From: Flammeovirga sp. SJP92
Lineage (GTDB): Bacteria > Bacteroidota > Bacteroidia > Cytophagales > Flammeovirgaceae
Length of the DNA: 64,000 nucleotides
Direction of reading: 5' to 3'
Assembly (NCBI RefSeq): GCF_001583495.1
Contig: NZ_LQAQ01000093.1
Location: forward strand, 62,001-126,000
In this document: piece after piece, positions 26,323 to 35,782 of the stretch
Numbering within the stretch: the stretch's first letter is position 1
How the letters are laid out: the number at the start of each line of letters is the position of its first letter
Program-made: the position numbers and the translations under genes
The notes under the pieces: generated by a model
The model's input: only the letters and a program-made list of their open reading frames with translations
Told to the model about the DNA's origin: nothing
The model's database searches: none

Positions 26323-27840
26323 TTAGTTGATTTCAGGATTCGTATCCACTTCAATTAATGGAATATCAAAATAATAAATACCTGAAGTCATTGGCTTACC
26401 GTACTGGTCTCCCAATACTTTTTCCATACTGTTGGTTCTTCTAAGGTCAAACAAACGCTTCCCTTCAAATGCCAACTCTCTACCTCTTTCTTCTAAGATA
26501 TAATCTCTGAATTCCTGAATACCCATACCACCAGCAAGTGGCGATAAACCTGCTCTTCCTCTGATTTGATCCAATAACGCATAAGTTTCTGAATTAGGTC
26601 CTATGGCTTCACAATACACCATCATAATATCTGTATATCTTAAGATTGGTGTATCACAAGTAGCTTGTTGCCCAACCATATCAGGATCTAAATATTTCAT
26701 TGGGAAAGTAGCTTGAAGTCCACCTCCAGGATAAACTAATTCTAAGTCAGCGCCATCATTTCCACCTTCAGGAATTGTAACCTTATTGACAATCATTTCC
26801 AGCGTACCTCTTCGGTCACTTTCTTCATAATTGGCGGCAAAGTCATCTTCAATCCAAAGGTGTTCCCATCCACCACCGGGAATTGTTGTTCCATTAGGCA
26901 ATACAACTTGTGGAGCACCTTCTGCCCATGGCATAAAGAGCATTGGCAACTTTGTATACTCCCCTTCAATCAAACCGCCTCTATCTGTAGCAGATACAAA
27001 AATGTGTTCTCTTGCAGTGGCTCTGTTGGATACATTCCAAGTTTCCATTAAATCATTCTCAAAAGTATATGTAGATTGATCTTGGAGCACTTTCTTTGCG
27101 TAATTCGCCGCTGATGTATAATTCTCATCTGCATTACTCACCCATTCATAACCTTGCACTCCTGTATTTTTTGCAGAAGCCATGTGTAAATAAACTTTTG
27201 ATAAAAGTGCCCATACTGCCACTTGGTTTGCTCTGCCATATACTCTTTCTGTAGAAAGAACCGCTTCAGCCTCTGTCAAATCTTTGAGGATAAAGTTATA
27301 TACTTCCTCAATAGAAGATACTCCTTTATTCACTTGATCTACTGATGACACTTGCTCTTCTCTGATGATTACCTCTCCAAAAAAGCGTACTAAATTGAAA
27401 TAGTGCAGTGCTCTCAAGAACTTCGCTTCACCTACAATTTCCTCTCTGCGTGTATCATCCATTTCTGGAGTATTCGGCACGTTTTGGATTACAGCATTAG
27501 TTCTGTTGATGGCTAAGTAAGGATAACGCCACATATCCTCCACAATCTTATTGTTATTCAACACTTCCAAACGGTCTAATGCATGTTGGTCTGCACCTGC
27601 GTCAGGCTTGATCGTTAATGTTTCCGTTGGTACTTCTGTTGCAATGATAAAGTGCCTTGAATAATACTCAATATCAGAGTTAACAGAATAAGCATATACT
27701 AGCGCAGACTCGGCATCCGCTGCTGTTTTGTAAAAATTATCATTGGATAAGAAACCGTATGGGTCCTCTTCAAGGCTGCAGCTTGAGAATGCTAATGCTG
27801 CTGCAGCCGAAAGTAATATTTTTTTGATCGCTAATTTCAT
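26323..27840 (-). CDS. SusD/RagB family outer-membrane lipoprotein
   Basis: The 505-residue protein begins with a lipoprotein signal (MKLAIKKILLSAAAALAFSS followed by C, cysteine at 21) and shows the SusD pattern: N-terminal FYKTAADAESALVYAY, TPR-like helices in the middle (EAKFLRALHYFNLVRFFG, YSLI-type repeats) and the C-terminal signature YILEERGRELAFEGKRLFDL. SusD proteins cap the SusC pore and bind the imported glycan. It begins 9 bp after the SusC stop, the standard susCD arrangement. The imported glycan is inferred to be a mannan oligosaccharide from the neighbours. Confidence 0.95.
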   Translation of the reverse strand: MKLAIKKILLSAAAALAFSSCSLEEDPYGFLSNDNFYKTAADAESALVYAYSVNSDIEYYSRHFIIATEVPTETLTIKPDAGADQHALDRLEVLNNNKIVEDMWRYPYLAINRTNAVIQNVPNTPEMDDTRREEIVGEAKFLRALHYFNLVRFFGEVIIREEQVSSVDQVNKGVSSIEEVYNFILKDLTEAEAVLSTERVYGRANQVAVWALLSKVYLHMASAKNTGVQGYEWVSNADENYTSAANYAKKVLQDQSTYTFENDLMETWNVSNRATAREHIFVSATDRGGLIEGEYTKLPMLFMPWAEGAPQVVLPNGTTIPGGGWEHLWIEDDFAANYEESDRRGTLEMIVNKVTIPEGGNDGADLELVYPGGGLQATFPMKYLDPDMVGQQATCDTPILRYTDIMMVYCEAIGPNSETYALLDQIRGRAGLSPLAGGMGIQEFRDYILEERGRELAFEGKRLFDLRRTNSMEKVLGDQYGKPMTSGIYYFDIPLIEVDTNPEIN

Positions 27841-27849
27841 TTCACTCTA

Positions 27850-30800
27850 CTATTTAAATGATACGTTTAAACCTAATGAGTAAGTAGTTGGCATAGGGTA
27901 GTTGCCCCAGTGAATACCATCTCCGCCTACTTCTGGATCAAAACCGTATTGGAAATCGGAGAATACGATAGGGTTATCAATTGAAGTATACACTCTCAAT
28001 TTATCCATCCATTTGATATTTTCACTGTTGATAGTATATCCTACGTTGATGTTTTGTACTCTTAGGAAAGAACCATCTTCAATCCAGAAATCTGAAGCTT
28101 CATAAGCTCTTGAACTGTTCAGGCTAGGATAATCATTGGTTGGGTTATCTGGTGTCCAACGTTGTAATGTTGCCGCACCGTCAAACTTTGTATTATTATA
28201 AACCTGATTTCCGTGAACACCTGTCAACAATACTGAAAAGTCCAGGTTCTTATATCTTAGTCTACTGTTGAAGCTGTAAATAAATGTTGGGTTAGGATCT
28301 CCAATCACAGTTCTGTCATTTGCATCCACAACACCATCACCATTTACATCCACATATTTGATTTCACCCGGACGTGCTCTTGATCCAGAAAGACCTGCTT
28401 CTAAACCTTCTTCATAAGTCTGAATGATACCATCCGTTTTATAACCATAGAATACACCTAGTGGCTGTCCTGGCATCAATACTGTGATCGGTGTTCTAAA
28501 TTTCTCCACTGTACCACCGTACCATACAAAGTTGTCTGAGTTTCCAATATCTATCACTTCGTTTCTGTTGCGAGAGATCATCCCTCTAACGCTCCAGTCC
28601 CACTTTGTTCTTTCTATCAAAGCTAAATCTAAACTCAATTCAACACCGGTGTTTTTGATTTCACCGTCATTCACCCACATCATATCATACCCTGAACTTG
28701 GAGCAATCTGCTCTCTTCTTAAAAGGTCAGAAGTGTATTTATGATAAACTTCAGCTGTGATCATTACTTTAGATTGGAATAAACCTAAATCAATACCAAT
28801 ATTGGAAGTTGTTGTTGTTTCCCACTTTAAATCTTGGTTGGCCATACCTTCCCAAACTTTGTATATTCCATCTGCCGAATAAGAATATACAGCAGGACCA
28901 AAACCAGTAGCAAAAGTACCATCCGCAGCAGGATTTGGATAACGGCCTGTACCGTATCTTTCATTGATTCTGTATGCTGGTAAACCTTGGTTACCTGCTT
29001 GTCCCCATGAAGCTCTCAACTTTAACTGAGAAACCACATCTGAATTTTCAAGGAAAGCCTCATTTTGTACATTCCAACCTACGGCAACAGAAGGGAAGTA
29101 ACCCCATTTTTCATTCTTACCGAATTTAGAAGAACCATCCGCTCTGATTGTACCCGTTACTAAGAAACGGTCATCATATACATAATTCAAACGTCCAATA
29201 CCTGATAGTAATAGGTTTGATTCATAAGAATTAGTAATGTCTCTATTCTCCGCTGAGTTAAGGTCCTGATTTTCTAAATTATCATTGACAAAGCCTTTAC
29301 CTGTCAAAACACTTGTTCTTACAGAATAACGTTGAGCACTCCAGCCTGCCATTGCATTGATACGGTGTTTTTCACCAAAACGTCTTGAGTAATTCAAATA
29401 AGTTTCAGACAGAAGATCAAGATCATTATAGTTTGAAATATTTCCGAACCCATTGAATTCTGCACCGCTCCAAGTCATTCCAATTGGCTCATAGTAATCA
29501 GTAATTCCATTTCCTGATTTAATATTCATGGTCGTCTTCAATTCTAAGTCTTCCATAATTTTTAAACTCAAGTACATATTGGAAATAAAGTCCTGTCCTT
29601 TATTATGATTCAACACCTCATTGGCCCATACCAAAGGATGGTAGAAATCTTGACCACTGATAAAGAAGTAAGAACCATTTTCGTTATAAGCAGGGAATAC
29701 TGGAGATCTGTTAATACCACCTACAAAGTTTGAATTCTTCTTTGTGTTATTATAAATCACATTGAAGCCACCCATCAAGTTTCTAAAAATTTTCTGATCT
29801 AAAGAGAACCTGATATTATATCTTGTATAATCATCACTAAGACTGATACCTTCTTGATTTAAATATCCTAATGAGAAGTAGTATTTTGTATTTTCACTAC
29901 CACCACTTGCCGAAAGATTGTGGTCTTGTGCTAAAGCATTTCTATAAATCATACCCGGCCAATCTGTTGAAGTACCCCAAGCACCACTAGCAATTTCTGA
30001 TACAGATGGGTAATACGTACCTTGGTATGTTTCTCCAACATAGAAAGGTTGTAAACCTGCATTTACTCTTCCTTCATTTTCAATAATAGCATATTGTGCA
30101 GGATCGCTGATTGCGTTAAACTCGTTAGGAGGTGTTGACAGAGAAACTCTTGAACTAAAATCAATTTTCATTTGTCCACTAGTACCTTTTTTAGTCGTGA
30201 TCATAATCACACCATTGGCACCTCTTGAACCGTAAATTGCTGCCGCTGAAGCATCTTTTAATACTTCAATTGATTTAATGTCACTTGGGTTAATTTGTTT
30301 TAAGTTACCTGCGTTGCCCATAGGGAAGCCGTCTACTACCAATAATGGACTACTGTCACCTTGGATAGAACTTACACCTCTTAACTTCACAGAAACATCA
30401 CTACCTGGCTGTCCTGATGAGTTGGTGATTTGTAAACCAGCCGCTTGACCTTGAAGTAACTGTTCTACGTTTGCAGCAGGCCTTTGCGGAATATCATCCA
30501 TTTGAACTTTATTCACAGCACCTGTCATATCGCTCTTTTTCATGGTACCATAACCCACTACCACTACTTCTTCTAATTGCTCTGCATCTTCATTTAAACT
30601 AACATTTACGATTGATTTTGAGCCAACGTAAACTTCTTCTGTGAAAAAGCCTATATATGAGAAGATCAAAGTTGTTTCATTATTTGGAACCGTCAATGTA
30701 AAGTTTCCATCAAAATCTGTCAACGTTCCTATTGATGTTCCTTTGATTAAAACATTGGCTCCAATCAGTGGCTCCTGTGCAGAAGTCACATTACCTTTTA

Positions 30801-30897
30801 TCACCCTCTCCTGTGCAAAAAGTGTCAGCGAGGAGAATGTCAGAATGATAGACAGAACTACTTGTAGTTTTTGTCTTGAATAGAGTATGCCTTTCAT
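27850..30897 (-). CDS. SusC/RagA family TonB-dependent outer-membrane transporter
   Basis: The 1015-residue protein has a signal peptide (about 1-28), a carboxypeptidase-D-regulatory-like N-terminal extension (about 33-105, VIKGNVTSAQEPLIGANV), a TonB box region (EVVVVGYGTMKKSDMTGAV), a plug domain (about 120-235, with the RGANGVIMITTKKG signature) and a 22-stranded barrel ending YSLGLNVSFK. It imports oligosaccharides with TonB energy and forms a complex with the SusD encoded 9 bp downstream. Transcription starts in the 493-bp gap to the divergent gene at 31391. Length is normal for the family. Confidence 0.95.
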   Translation of the reverse strand: MKGILYSRQKLQVVLSIILTFSSLTLFAQERVIKGNVTSAQEPLIGANVLIKGTSIGTLTDFDGNFTLTVPNNETTLIFSYIGFFTEEVYVGSKSIVNVSLNEDAEQLEEVVVVGYGTMKKSDMTGAVNKVQMDDIPQRPAANVEQLLQGQAAGLQITNSSGQPGSDVSVKLRGVSSIQGDSSPLLVVDGFPMGNAGNLKQINPSDIKSIEVLKDASAAAIYGSRGANGVIMITTKKGTSGQMKIDFSSRVSLSTPPNEFNAISDPAQYAIIENEGRVNAGLQPFYVGETYQGTYYPSVSEIASGAWGTSTDWPGMIYRNALAQDHNLSASGGSENTKYYFSLGYLNQEGISLSDDYTRYNIRFSLDQKIFRNLMGGFNVIYNNTKKNSNFVGGINRSPVFPAYNENGSYFFISGQDFYHPLVWANEVLNHNKGQDFISNMYLSLKIMEDLELKTTMNIKSGNGITDYYEPIGMTWSGAEFNGFGNISNYNDLDLLSETYLNYSRRFGEKHRINAMAGWSAQRYSVRTSVLTGKGFVNDNLENQDLNSAENRDITNSYESNLLLSGIGRLNYVYDDRFLVTGTIRADGSSKFGKNEKWGYFPSVAVGWNVQNEAFLENSDVVSQLKLRASWGQAGNQGLPAYRINERYGTGRYPNPAADGTFATGFGPAVYSYSADGIYKVWEGMANQDLKWETTTTSNIGIDLGLFQSKVMITAEVYHKYTSDLLRREQIAPSSGYDMMWVNDGEIKNTGVELSLDLALIERTKWDWSVRGMISRNRNEVIDIGNSDNFVWYGGTVEKFRTPITVLMPGQPLGVFYGYKTDGIIQTYEEGLEAGLSGSRARPGEIKYVDVNGDGVVDANDRTVIGDPNPTFIYSFNSRLRYKNLDFSVLLTGVHGNQVYNNTKFDGAATLQRWTPDNPTNDYPSLNSSRAYEASDFWIEDGSFLRVQNINVGYTINSENIKWMDKLRVYTSIDNPIVFSDFQYGFDPEVGGDGIHWGNYPMPTTYSLGLNVSFK

Positions 30898-31390
30898 TTC
30901 ATTAGTAATAATTGTGTTTTATCAGCAGATGAATGAGTCCCTCATCTGAGATTGAAAAAAATTCTCGTTTCGTCGTCAATACAATAGCAATAATAGTCGA
31001 CGATACACTTTTCAAAAAATCACATTCATAATAGTACAACTATTAGATAATAAAGTATCAGAATTTCATTTAACAATAAAAAAGTCCTTTAGAATCAAAA
31101 AATACTAAACAGGTAAAAAAAATACACGTAAACCACTCATTATAAATATCTTAATTATATAAAAAATTACAAACACATGTAAACACATTAAGATTTTCCA
31201 TTTTCAAATTTACTAATCATAAATTATATATAATACATTTCTATTTATGTATTATACTTTTTTGAAGTAAATTATAACTTTTATGATAGGATAAAGATAT
31301 TGCACAGGTGAAAGTTTTACAACACTATAGATATAACATTGTAAATCTTTTTGAAATGAAATTTTTTGATCGCAACGACTTATATTCTAA
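30898..31390. promoter_or_regulatory. Divergent control region of the carbohydrate locus
   Basis: This AT-rich gap lies between susC (minus) and the GH-A lipoprotein (plus). It contains the 13-mer ATACTTTTTTGAA (31254-31266) found elsewhere in the locus, and CGTCGTCAAT (30973-30982), also upstream of the GH130 gene. I see no clear TAnnTTTG box and no ORF. Confidence 0.4.
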
Positions 31391-32956
31391 ATGAAACTAT
31401 TATCACAACTTATTTTTTCTGGACTGATCGCTAGTACTTTTTGGAGTTGTACTCCTACTGAACAACATCAATATTATGCTGAAATTGAAACTGACAATTT
31501 TATAAGTCAAAACTTCATAGGCAATGGAATCCAATGGGCCGCCTATCCTCACGCAGATGGTCCTGATGCTGAATGGGGCGATATCATCACTCCTGCCAAA
31601 TGGGACACGCTGTACCAAAGACTGGATTACATGCAACCCCAAACCATGAGGGTACTTGACCAAGCCAATTGGAGATACTATAAAGGAAGAGATAAACAAG
31701 GAAATCCGATTTTTGATGTGGATAATCCTGAAATGAAAACTTTATATAAAGTACTCGACTATTGTCAATCTAGAAATGTGGATGTGGTATTTGGCGAATG
31801 GGGTACACCTTTCCATATGCACGATTTAGAAACCAAAAATGCTAAAATCAATAGACTAGAAAACGCGTATGATCCGCAGTGGATTGAGATGATTGGAAAG
31901 TACGTAGAACACCTTATTAAAGAGAAAGGATATACTTGCATCAAATATTATAATCACATCAATGAACCGAATGGTGACTGGGCTTCTACAAACGGAGATT
32001 ACTCAGAATGGAAACAAGGTGTGATTGATTTACAGAAAGAATTTGAGAAAAGAGGGTTAGACCAATACTTAACCATCACGGGACCGGGAACTGTGCCTCA
32101 ATACACAAAGAAAGGATTTGAATATACGGGTGAAGATTGGGTCACAAAAACGATCGCTGATATTGATACTATTATAGGTGCTTATGAAATCCATACTTAT
32201 TTAGGAACTGAAAGCACAAGAAATGGTACAGCGGCAGCATCTATGCACATGCTTAAAGATATGCCTGAAGTAAAGAAAACAGGGAAGCGTTTCTTTGTGG
32301 GTGAGATTGGTGTGAAGGATGATTGGGGTACAAAACAGCAAGAGTTAAATGTGGAAGCGGCAAAGAAAGATGGCTATGCTTCTATTTATGATTCTCAAAT
32401 GGCTGTATATACTTATCAGTACGGTGTTGATATGACAGATGCTGTCATTCAACTGATGAACGCCGGTGCTCAAGGTATGATCGCTTGGGATTTGGATGAT
32501 GCTATGCATACTAAAGATGACCTTGGAAAGATCAATCAACTGAAACGTTGGGGATGCTGGAACATCCTTGGGAGTGAGCTGATTGACAGACCTGAAGATG
32601 AAAATATCCGTCCTTGGTATTACCCTTGGTCGTGGTTATGTAAGTTCTTCCCGAAAGGAATGGACATCTTAAACATGAACAGCAACCTGCCTGAAGGGGT
32701 ACGTATGACAACGGGTAAATTGAGAGATAATTATACAATTATGATGGTCAATAACTCCGCTACTCCTCAAGAGGTATTTGTAAAGGCTCCTGTCAAAAAG
32801 TCTACTGTTTTAAAGCAATTGAAATACACTGACGAGCAATACAAACTGAATAAAGATATGGGTAGACCTGTATTGGAAGACATCAACTTTGATTTGAAAG
32901 AGGGTGGTCTAGTTCAGCTTCCTGCACATGCGGTGATTGTATTGAGTAGTCTATAA
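31391..32956 (+). CDS. Clan GH-A glycoside hydrolase, lipoprotein
   Basis: The 521-residue protein has a lipoprotein signal (lipobox FWSC, cysteine 20), then a (beta/alpha)8 domain (about 35-400) and a C-terminal beta sandwich (about 420-521). The acid/base is Glu192 in YYNHINEPNG, preceded by the clan-typical Asn, and the nucleophile is Glu305 in FVGEIG. This is the clan GH-A pattern, but I cannot fix the family among GH5, GH30, GH39 and relatives. As a lipoprotein it is probably on the outer-membrane surface or in the periplasm. It is divergent from susC and leads the plus-strand hydrolase and esterase series. Confidence 0.75.
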   Translation: MKLLSQLIFSGLIASTFWSCTPTEQHQYYAEIETDNFISQNFIGNGIQWAAYPHADGPDAEWGDIITPAKWDTLYQRLDYMQPQTMRVLDQANWRYYKGRDKQGNPIFDVDNPEMKTLYKVLDYCQSRNVDVVFGEWGTPFHMHDLETKNAKINRLENAYDPQWIEMIGKYVEHLIKEKGYTCIKYYNHINEPNGDWASTNGDYSEWKQGVIDLQKEFEKRGLDQYLTITGPGTVPQYTKKGFEYTGEDWVTKTIADIDTIIGAYEIHTYLGTESTRNGTAAASMHMLKDMPEVKKTGKRFFVGEIGVKDDWGTKQQELNVEAAKKDGYASIYDSQMAVYTYQYGVDMTDAVIQLMNAGAQGMIAWDLDDAMHTKDDLGKINQLKRWGCWNILGSELIDRPEDENIRPWYYPWSWLCKFFPKGMDILNMNSNLPEGVRMTTGKLRDNYTIMMVNNSATPQEVFVKAPVKKSTVLKQLKYTDEQYKLNKDMGRPVLEDINFDLKEGGLVQLPAHAVIVLSSL

Positions 32957-32979
32957 AAATACTGATATCAAAACATGTT

Positions 32980-33039
32980 TCAAGTGTTAAGCGAAAGCGT
33001 CACTTGGAACTGTCTATTGGCGAAGTCTCCCGACTTCGA
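32980..33039 (-). repeat. REP-A copy, variant C
   Basis: Stem 2 CAAGTG/CACTTG around TTAAGCGAAAGCGT and stem 1 CGAAGTC/GACTTCG: both stems differ from variant A by paired changes. Confidence 0.7.
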
Positions 33040-33083
33040 ACTAAAGGATATTAAAATGGTGAAATGTAAAGTGTTTTTTATGG

Positions 33084-33197
33084 TGGTTATTGAGCCACAA
33101 GGCATTGTGGCTCTACAGAGCAATACCTTTTCAATTTAAGCATTACTCTGATTGAAAGATTCACTGTAGAAACGAAATGCTTTACGTTTCACGAAAC
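33084..33197. repeat. REP-B nested palindromic element
   Basis: Left hairpin GAGCCACAA/TTGTGGCTC is intact. The right hairpin GAAACG/CGTTTC has changed in both arms against other copies. Confidence 0.65.
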
Positions 33198-33227
33198 ACA
33201 ACACGATCCATTTAATTACTAAACTAT

Positions 33228-34508
33228 ATGAAGAAAATACTAACACTTTTATTGTCTTTTTTTGCGATGCAAATTCATGCTCAAGATGATTTTGTAAAAG
33301 TGAAAAATGGACAATTTGTGATCAATGAAAAAGCCTATCATTACATCGGCACCAACTTTTGGTACGGTATGAACTTAGGTGCTTTTGATAAGCCTCGTTT
33401 GATACGCGAATTGGACCGACTGGAAAAAATCGGTGTAAAGAACCTGCGTGTGATGGCGCTTTCTGAAGGTGATAAAGATACGCCTTGGTGCATGCAACCT
33501 ACTGTGCAGTCTGCTCCCGGAGAGTTTAATGAGGAACTACTGAAAGGGCTTGATTTCTTATTGGTAGAAATGCAGAAAAGAGAGATGAAAGCTGTGGTTT
33601 GCTTGAACAACTTCTGGCCTTGGTCGGGTGGTTTTTCTCAATACATCAAATGGACGAAAGGGGGTAGTATTCCATTCCCTCCTCCTGCTGAAAATGGCGA
33701 TTGGCATACGTATGGAAAGTATGCGAGTCATTTTTATGAAAACGCAGAAGCACAGCAACTCTTCCAAAATGCAATTAAAAAAGTGGTCAACAGAACCAAT
33801 TCGATCACTCAAAAAGCCTACAAAAATGATCCTACAATCATGTCTTGGCAATTGGCCAATGAGCCTGAAAATATTTTAAAAGGAACACAATTGGTCACTT
33901 GGATCAATACTACGGCTAAGTTTATTAAGTCCTTGGACCAAAACCATATGGTGACAACAGGTTCTGAGGGGTATACGCCAAGCTCAAATTCTGGAACGGA
34001 CTTCGAAAAGGATCACTTATCGGAAGATATTGATTATATGACGTTCCATATCTGGGTACAAAACTGGGGGTGGTTTGATCCTCATAATGTGGAAGGTACT
34101 TATGATAATGCAGTGGCAAAAGCAAAGCAATACATTCAGCAACATATCGCCATCGGCAACAAACTGAATAAGCCTATTGTATTGGAAGAGTTTGGTATTT
34201 CTAGAGATAAAGATGATCACAGCGATATCAGTACTGTGGACATCAGAAATCAATATTACGCGACCATTTTTAATGAATTAGTGACAGCGGTTCAGAAAGG
34301 AGATAACACTTTTGTGGGTTGTAATTTCTGGGCTTGGGGTGGTGAAGGTCGCCCTTCTGCTCCTCATTCTATTTGGAAAACGGGTGACGACCTTATCGGT
34401 GATCCTCCGCATGAGTATCAGGGTTGGTACTCGGTATACCAAACAGATAAGGCGACTTTGAAAATCATTAAGAGCTTTAATAAGAAACTGAAAAAGGTTG
34501 CTTTATAG
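33228..34508 (+). CDS. Secreted GH5 endo-beta-1,4-mannanase (subfamily 7-like)
   Basis: The 426-residue enzyme has a signal peptide (about 1-18, ending IHAQ) and a single GH5 barrel. The start FVKVKNGQFVINEKAYHYIG and LRVMALSEG are typical of GH5_7 mannanases. The acid/base is Glu212 in WQLANEPEN and the nucleophile Glu321 in LEEFGISRD. It should cut internal beta-1,4-mannosyl bonds in mannan or glucomannan, probably in the periplasm since no lipobox or T9SS tail is present. It is the clearest evidence for the substrate of the locus and stands between the GH-A lipoprotein and the acetylesterases. Confidence 0.85.
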   Translation: MKKILTLLLSFFAMQIHAQDDFVKVKNGQFVINEKAYHYIGTNFWYGMNLGAFDKPRLIRELDRLEKIGVKNLRVMALSEGDKDTPWCMQPTVQSAPGEFNEELLKGLDFLLVEMQKREMKAVVCLNNFWPWSGGFSQYIKWTKGGSIPFPPPAENGDWHTYGKYASHFYENAEAQQLFQNAIKKVVNRTNSITQKAYKNDPTIMSWQLANEPENILKGTQLVTWINTTAKFIKSLDQNHMVTTGSEGYTPSSNSGTDFEKDHLSEDIDYMTFHIWVQNWGWFDPHNVEGTYDNAVAKAKQYIQQHIAIGNKLNKPIVLEEFGISRDKDDHSDISTVDIRNQYYATIFNELVTAVQKGDNTFVGCNFWAWGGEGRPSAPHSIWKTGDDLIGDPPHEYQGWYSVYQTDKATLKIIKSFNKKLKKVAL

Positions 34509-34540
34509 AGCATGAAATTTTGGTTTTTGTGGTGGTCCGT

Positions 34541-34585
34541 GGGTGGTTCTGCGGGCGGTCACATAGGACCGCCCCTACGGCATAC
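34541..34585. repeat. Single family C palindrome with compensated stem
   Basis: GGGCGGTC-ACATAG-GACCGCCC next to TGGTTCTGC, with both arms changed against the copies at 5694-5911. Confidence 0.6.
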
Positions 34586-34629
34586 GGTGCCACATATTAA
34601 ATAATAAACAATATCATCGTCAATACACA

Positions 34630-35526
34630 ATGAACTTCTTCGACATTAAAACGGGCATTTTTCTTTTATTAAACTGTACAATCATGTTGATGGGAAACAC
34701 GACACAGGGACAACACACGACGACATCTGACCCTAATTTCCATATCTACCTCTGCTTTGGACAGTCTAATATGGAAGGTTTTGCTCCTATTGAAGAAGAA
34801 GATCGACAGGTGAATCCCAGAGCCCTCGTTTTCCAAACGATGGACTGTGATAACCTGAAAAGAAAAAAAGGAGAATGGTACACAGCCGTACCTCCATTGG
34901 CCAACTGCTATTACAATGAAAAGGTGGGGTTATCACCGTCTAATAGTTTCGTCAATACTTTAGTGAAATCCCTCCCCGACAGTATTAAAGTGGGCATTAT
35001 CAATGTGGCTGTTGCGGGCTGTGACATTCGTCTTTTTGACAAGGATCAATACCAACAGTATTTCGATACTTACGATCCTGACCATTGGTTTAGAAACAAA
35101 ATTTCAGCGTATCAGAACCATCCTTATCAACACCTTGTGGACTTTGCTTTGAAAGCACAAAAACAAGGGGTGATTAAAGGAATAGTTCTCCATCAGGGAG
35201 AGACCAACAATGGCACTCCGGATCGCGAAAAATGGCCCGAATATGTTCAGAAGATTTACCTTGATTTAATCACTGACCTTGCGCTAAATAAGGAGACCCC
35301 GCTATTAGTCGGCGAATTAGTAGACGAACAGCAAGGTGGTGTGGAAGCAACAATGAATGTCGTCATACAAACTTTGCCTTCCAAATTAAAACAAGCTCAT
35401 GTTATCTCTTCTGAAGGGTGCAAAGCGCAAGACGACAACGCTCATTTTACTAGTGAAGGAGTGCGGTTATTGGGACAACGCTATGCTGAAAAAATGCTTC
35501 ATTTATTGGATGAGGAAAAAATATAG
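34630..35526 (+). CDS. Exported SASA-domain acetylesterase (CE6-like)
   Basis: The 298-residue protein has an N-terminal signal (about 1-30) and one SGNH/SASA domain. The blocks are [10 protein letters not shown] (nucleophile Ser), VAVAGCDIRLF, VLHQGETNNG and, at the end, DDNAHFTSEG with the catalytic Asp and His. Such enzymes remove O-acetyl groups from polysaccharides. The catalytic domain is closely related to the one inside the 1662-residue protein encoded next, with the same DCDNL, NPYQHLV-type and IFDKDQYQ segments, indicating local duplication. The likely job is deacetylation of mannan. Confidence 0.8.
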   Translation: MNFFDIKTGIFLLLNCTIMLMGNTTQGQHTTTSDPNFHIYLCFGQSNMEGFAPIEEEDRQVNPRALVFQTMDCDNLKRKKGEWYTAVPPLANCYYNEKVGLSPSNSFVNTLVKSLPDSIKVGIINVAVAGCDIRLFDKDQYQQYFDTYDPDHWFRNKISAYQNHPYQHLVDFALKAQKQGVIKGIVLHQGETNNGTPDREKWPEYVQKIYLDLITDLALNKETPLLVGELVDEQQGGVEATMNVVIQTLPSKLKQAHVISSEGCKAQDDNAHFTSEGVRLLGQRYAEKMLHLLDEEKI

Positions 35527-35548
35527 AAGGGCTCGTTTTTGTGGTCAT

Positions 35549-35615
35549 TAGAAATCAGGAGATTTCTGTTGATCCATAGGCCACGAATGACGCTAGCGCT
35601 TAACATTCGTGCCAG
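35549..35615 (+). repeat. REP-A copy
   Basis: Variant A, stem 1 AGAAATC/GATTTCT and stem 2 CACGAATG/CATTCGTG. It is head-to-head with the next copy. Confidence 0.75.
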
Positions 35616-35629
35616 GCTCCTTACTTACT

Positions 35630-35697
35630 AGCGCAAGAGTTAAGCGTCAGCGTCTCTTGTGCTTTTAAGATCTTTAGAAGTCTCTGACTTCTTTTAG
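35630..35697 (-). repeat. REP-A copy, fourth stem variant
   Basis: Stem 2 is CAAGAG/CTCTTG around TTAAGCGTCAGCGT and stem 1 AGAAGTC/GACTTCT. The remaining gap to 35783 is AT-rich leader. Confidence 0.7.
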
Positions 35698-35782
35698 TAA
35701 AGCTCTATTCTCTCTTCATCATTACTCGCACTCTCAAATCTATTGTTACAACGATTGCCAATGCAATCCAACCAAATTTGAA

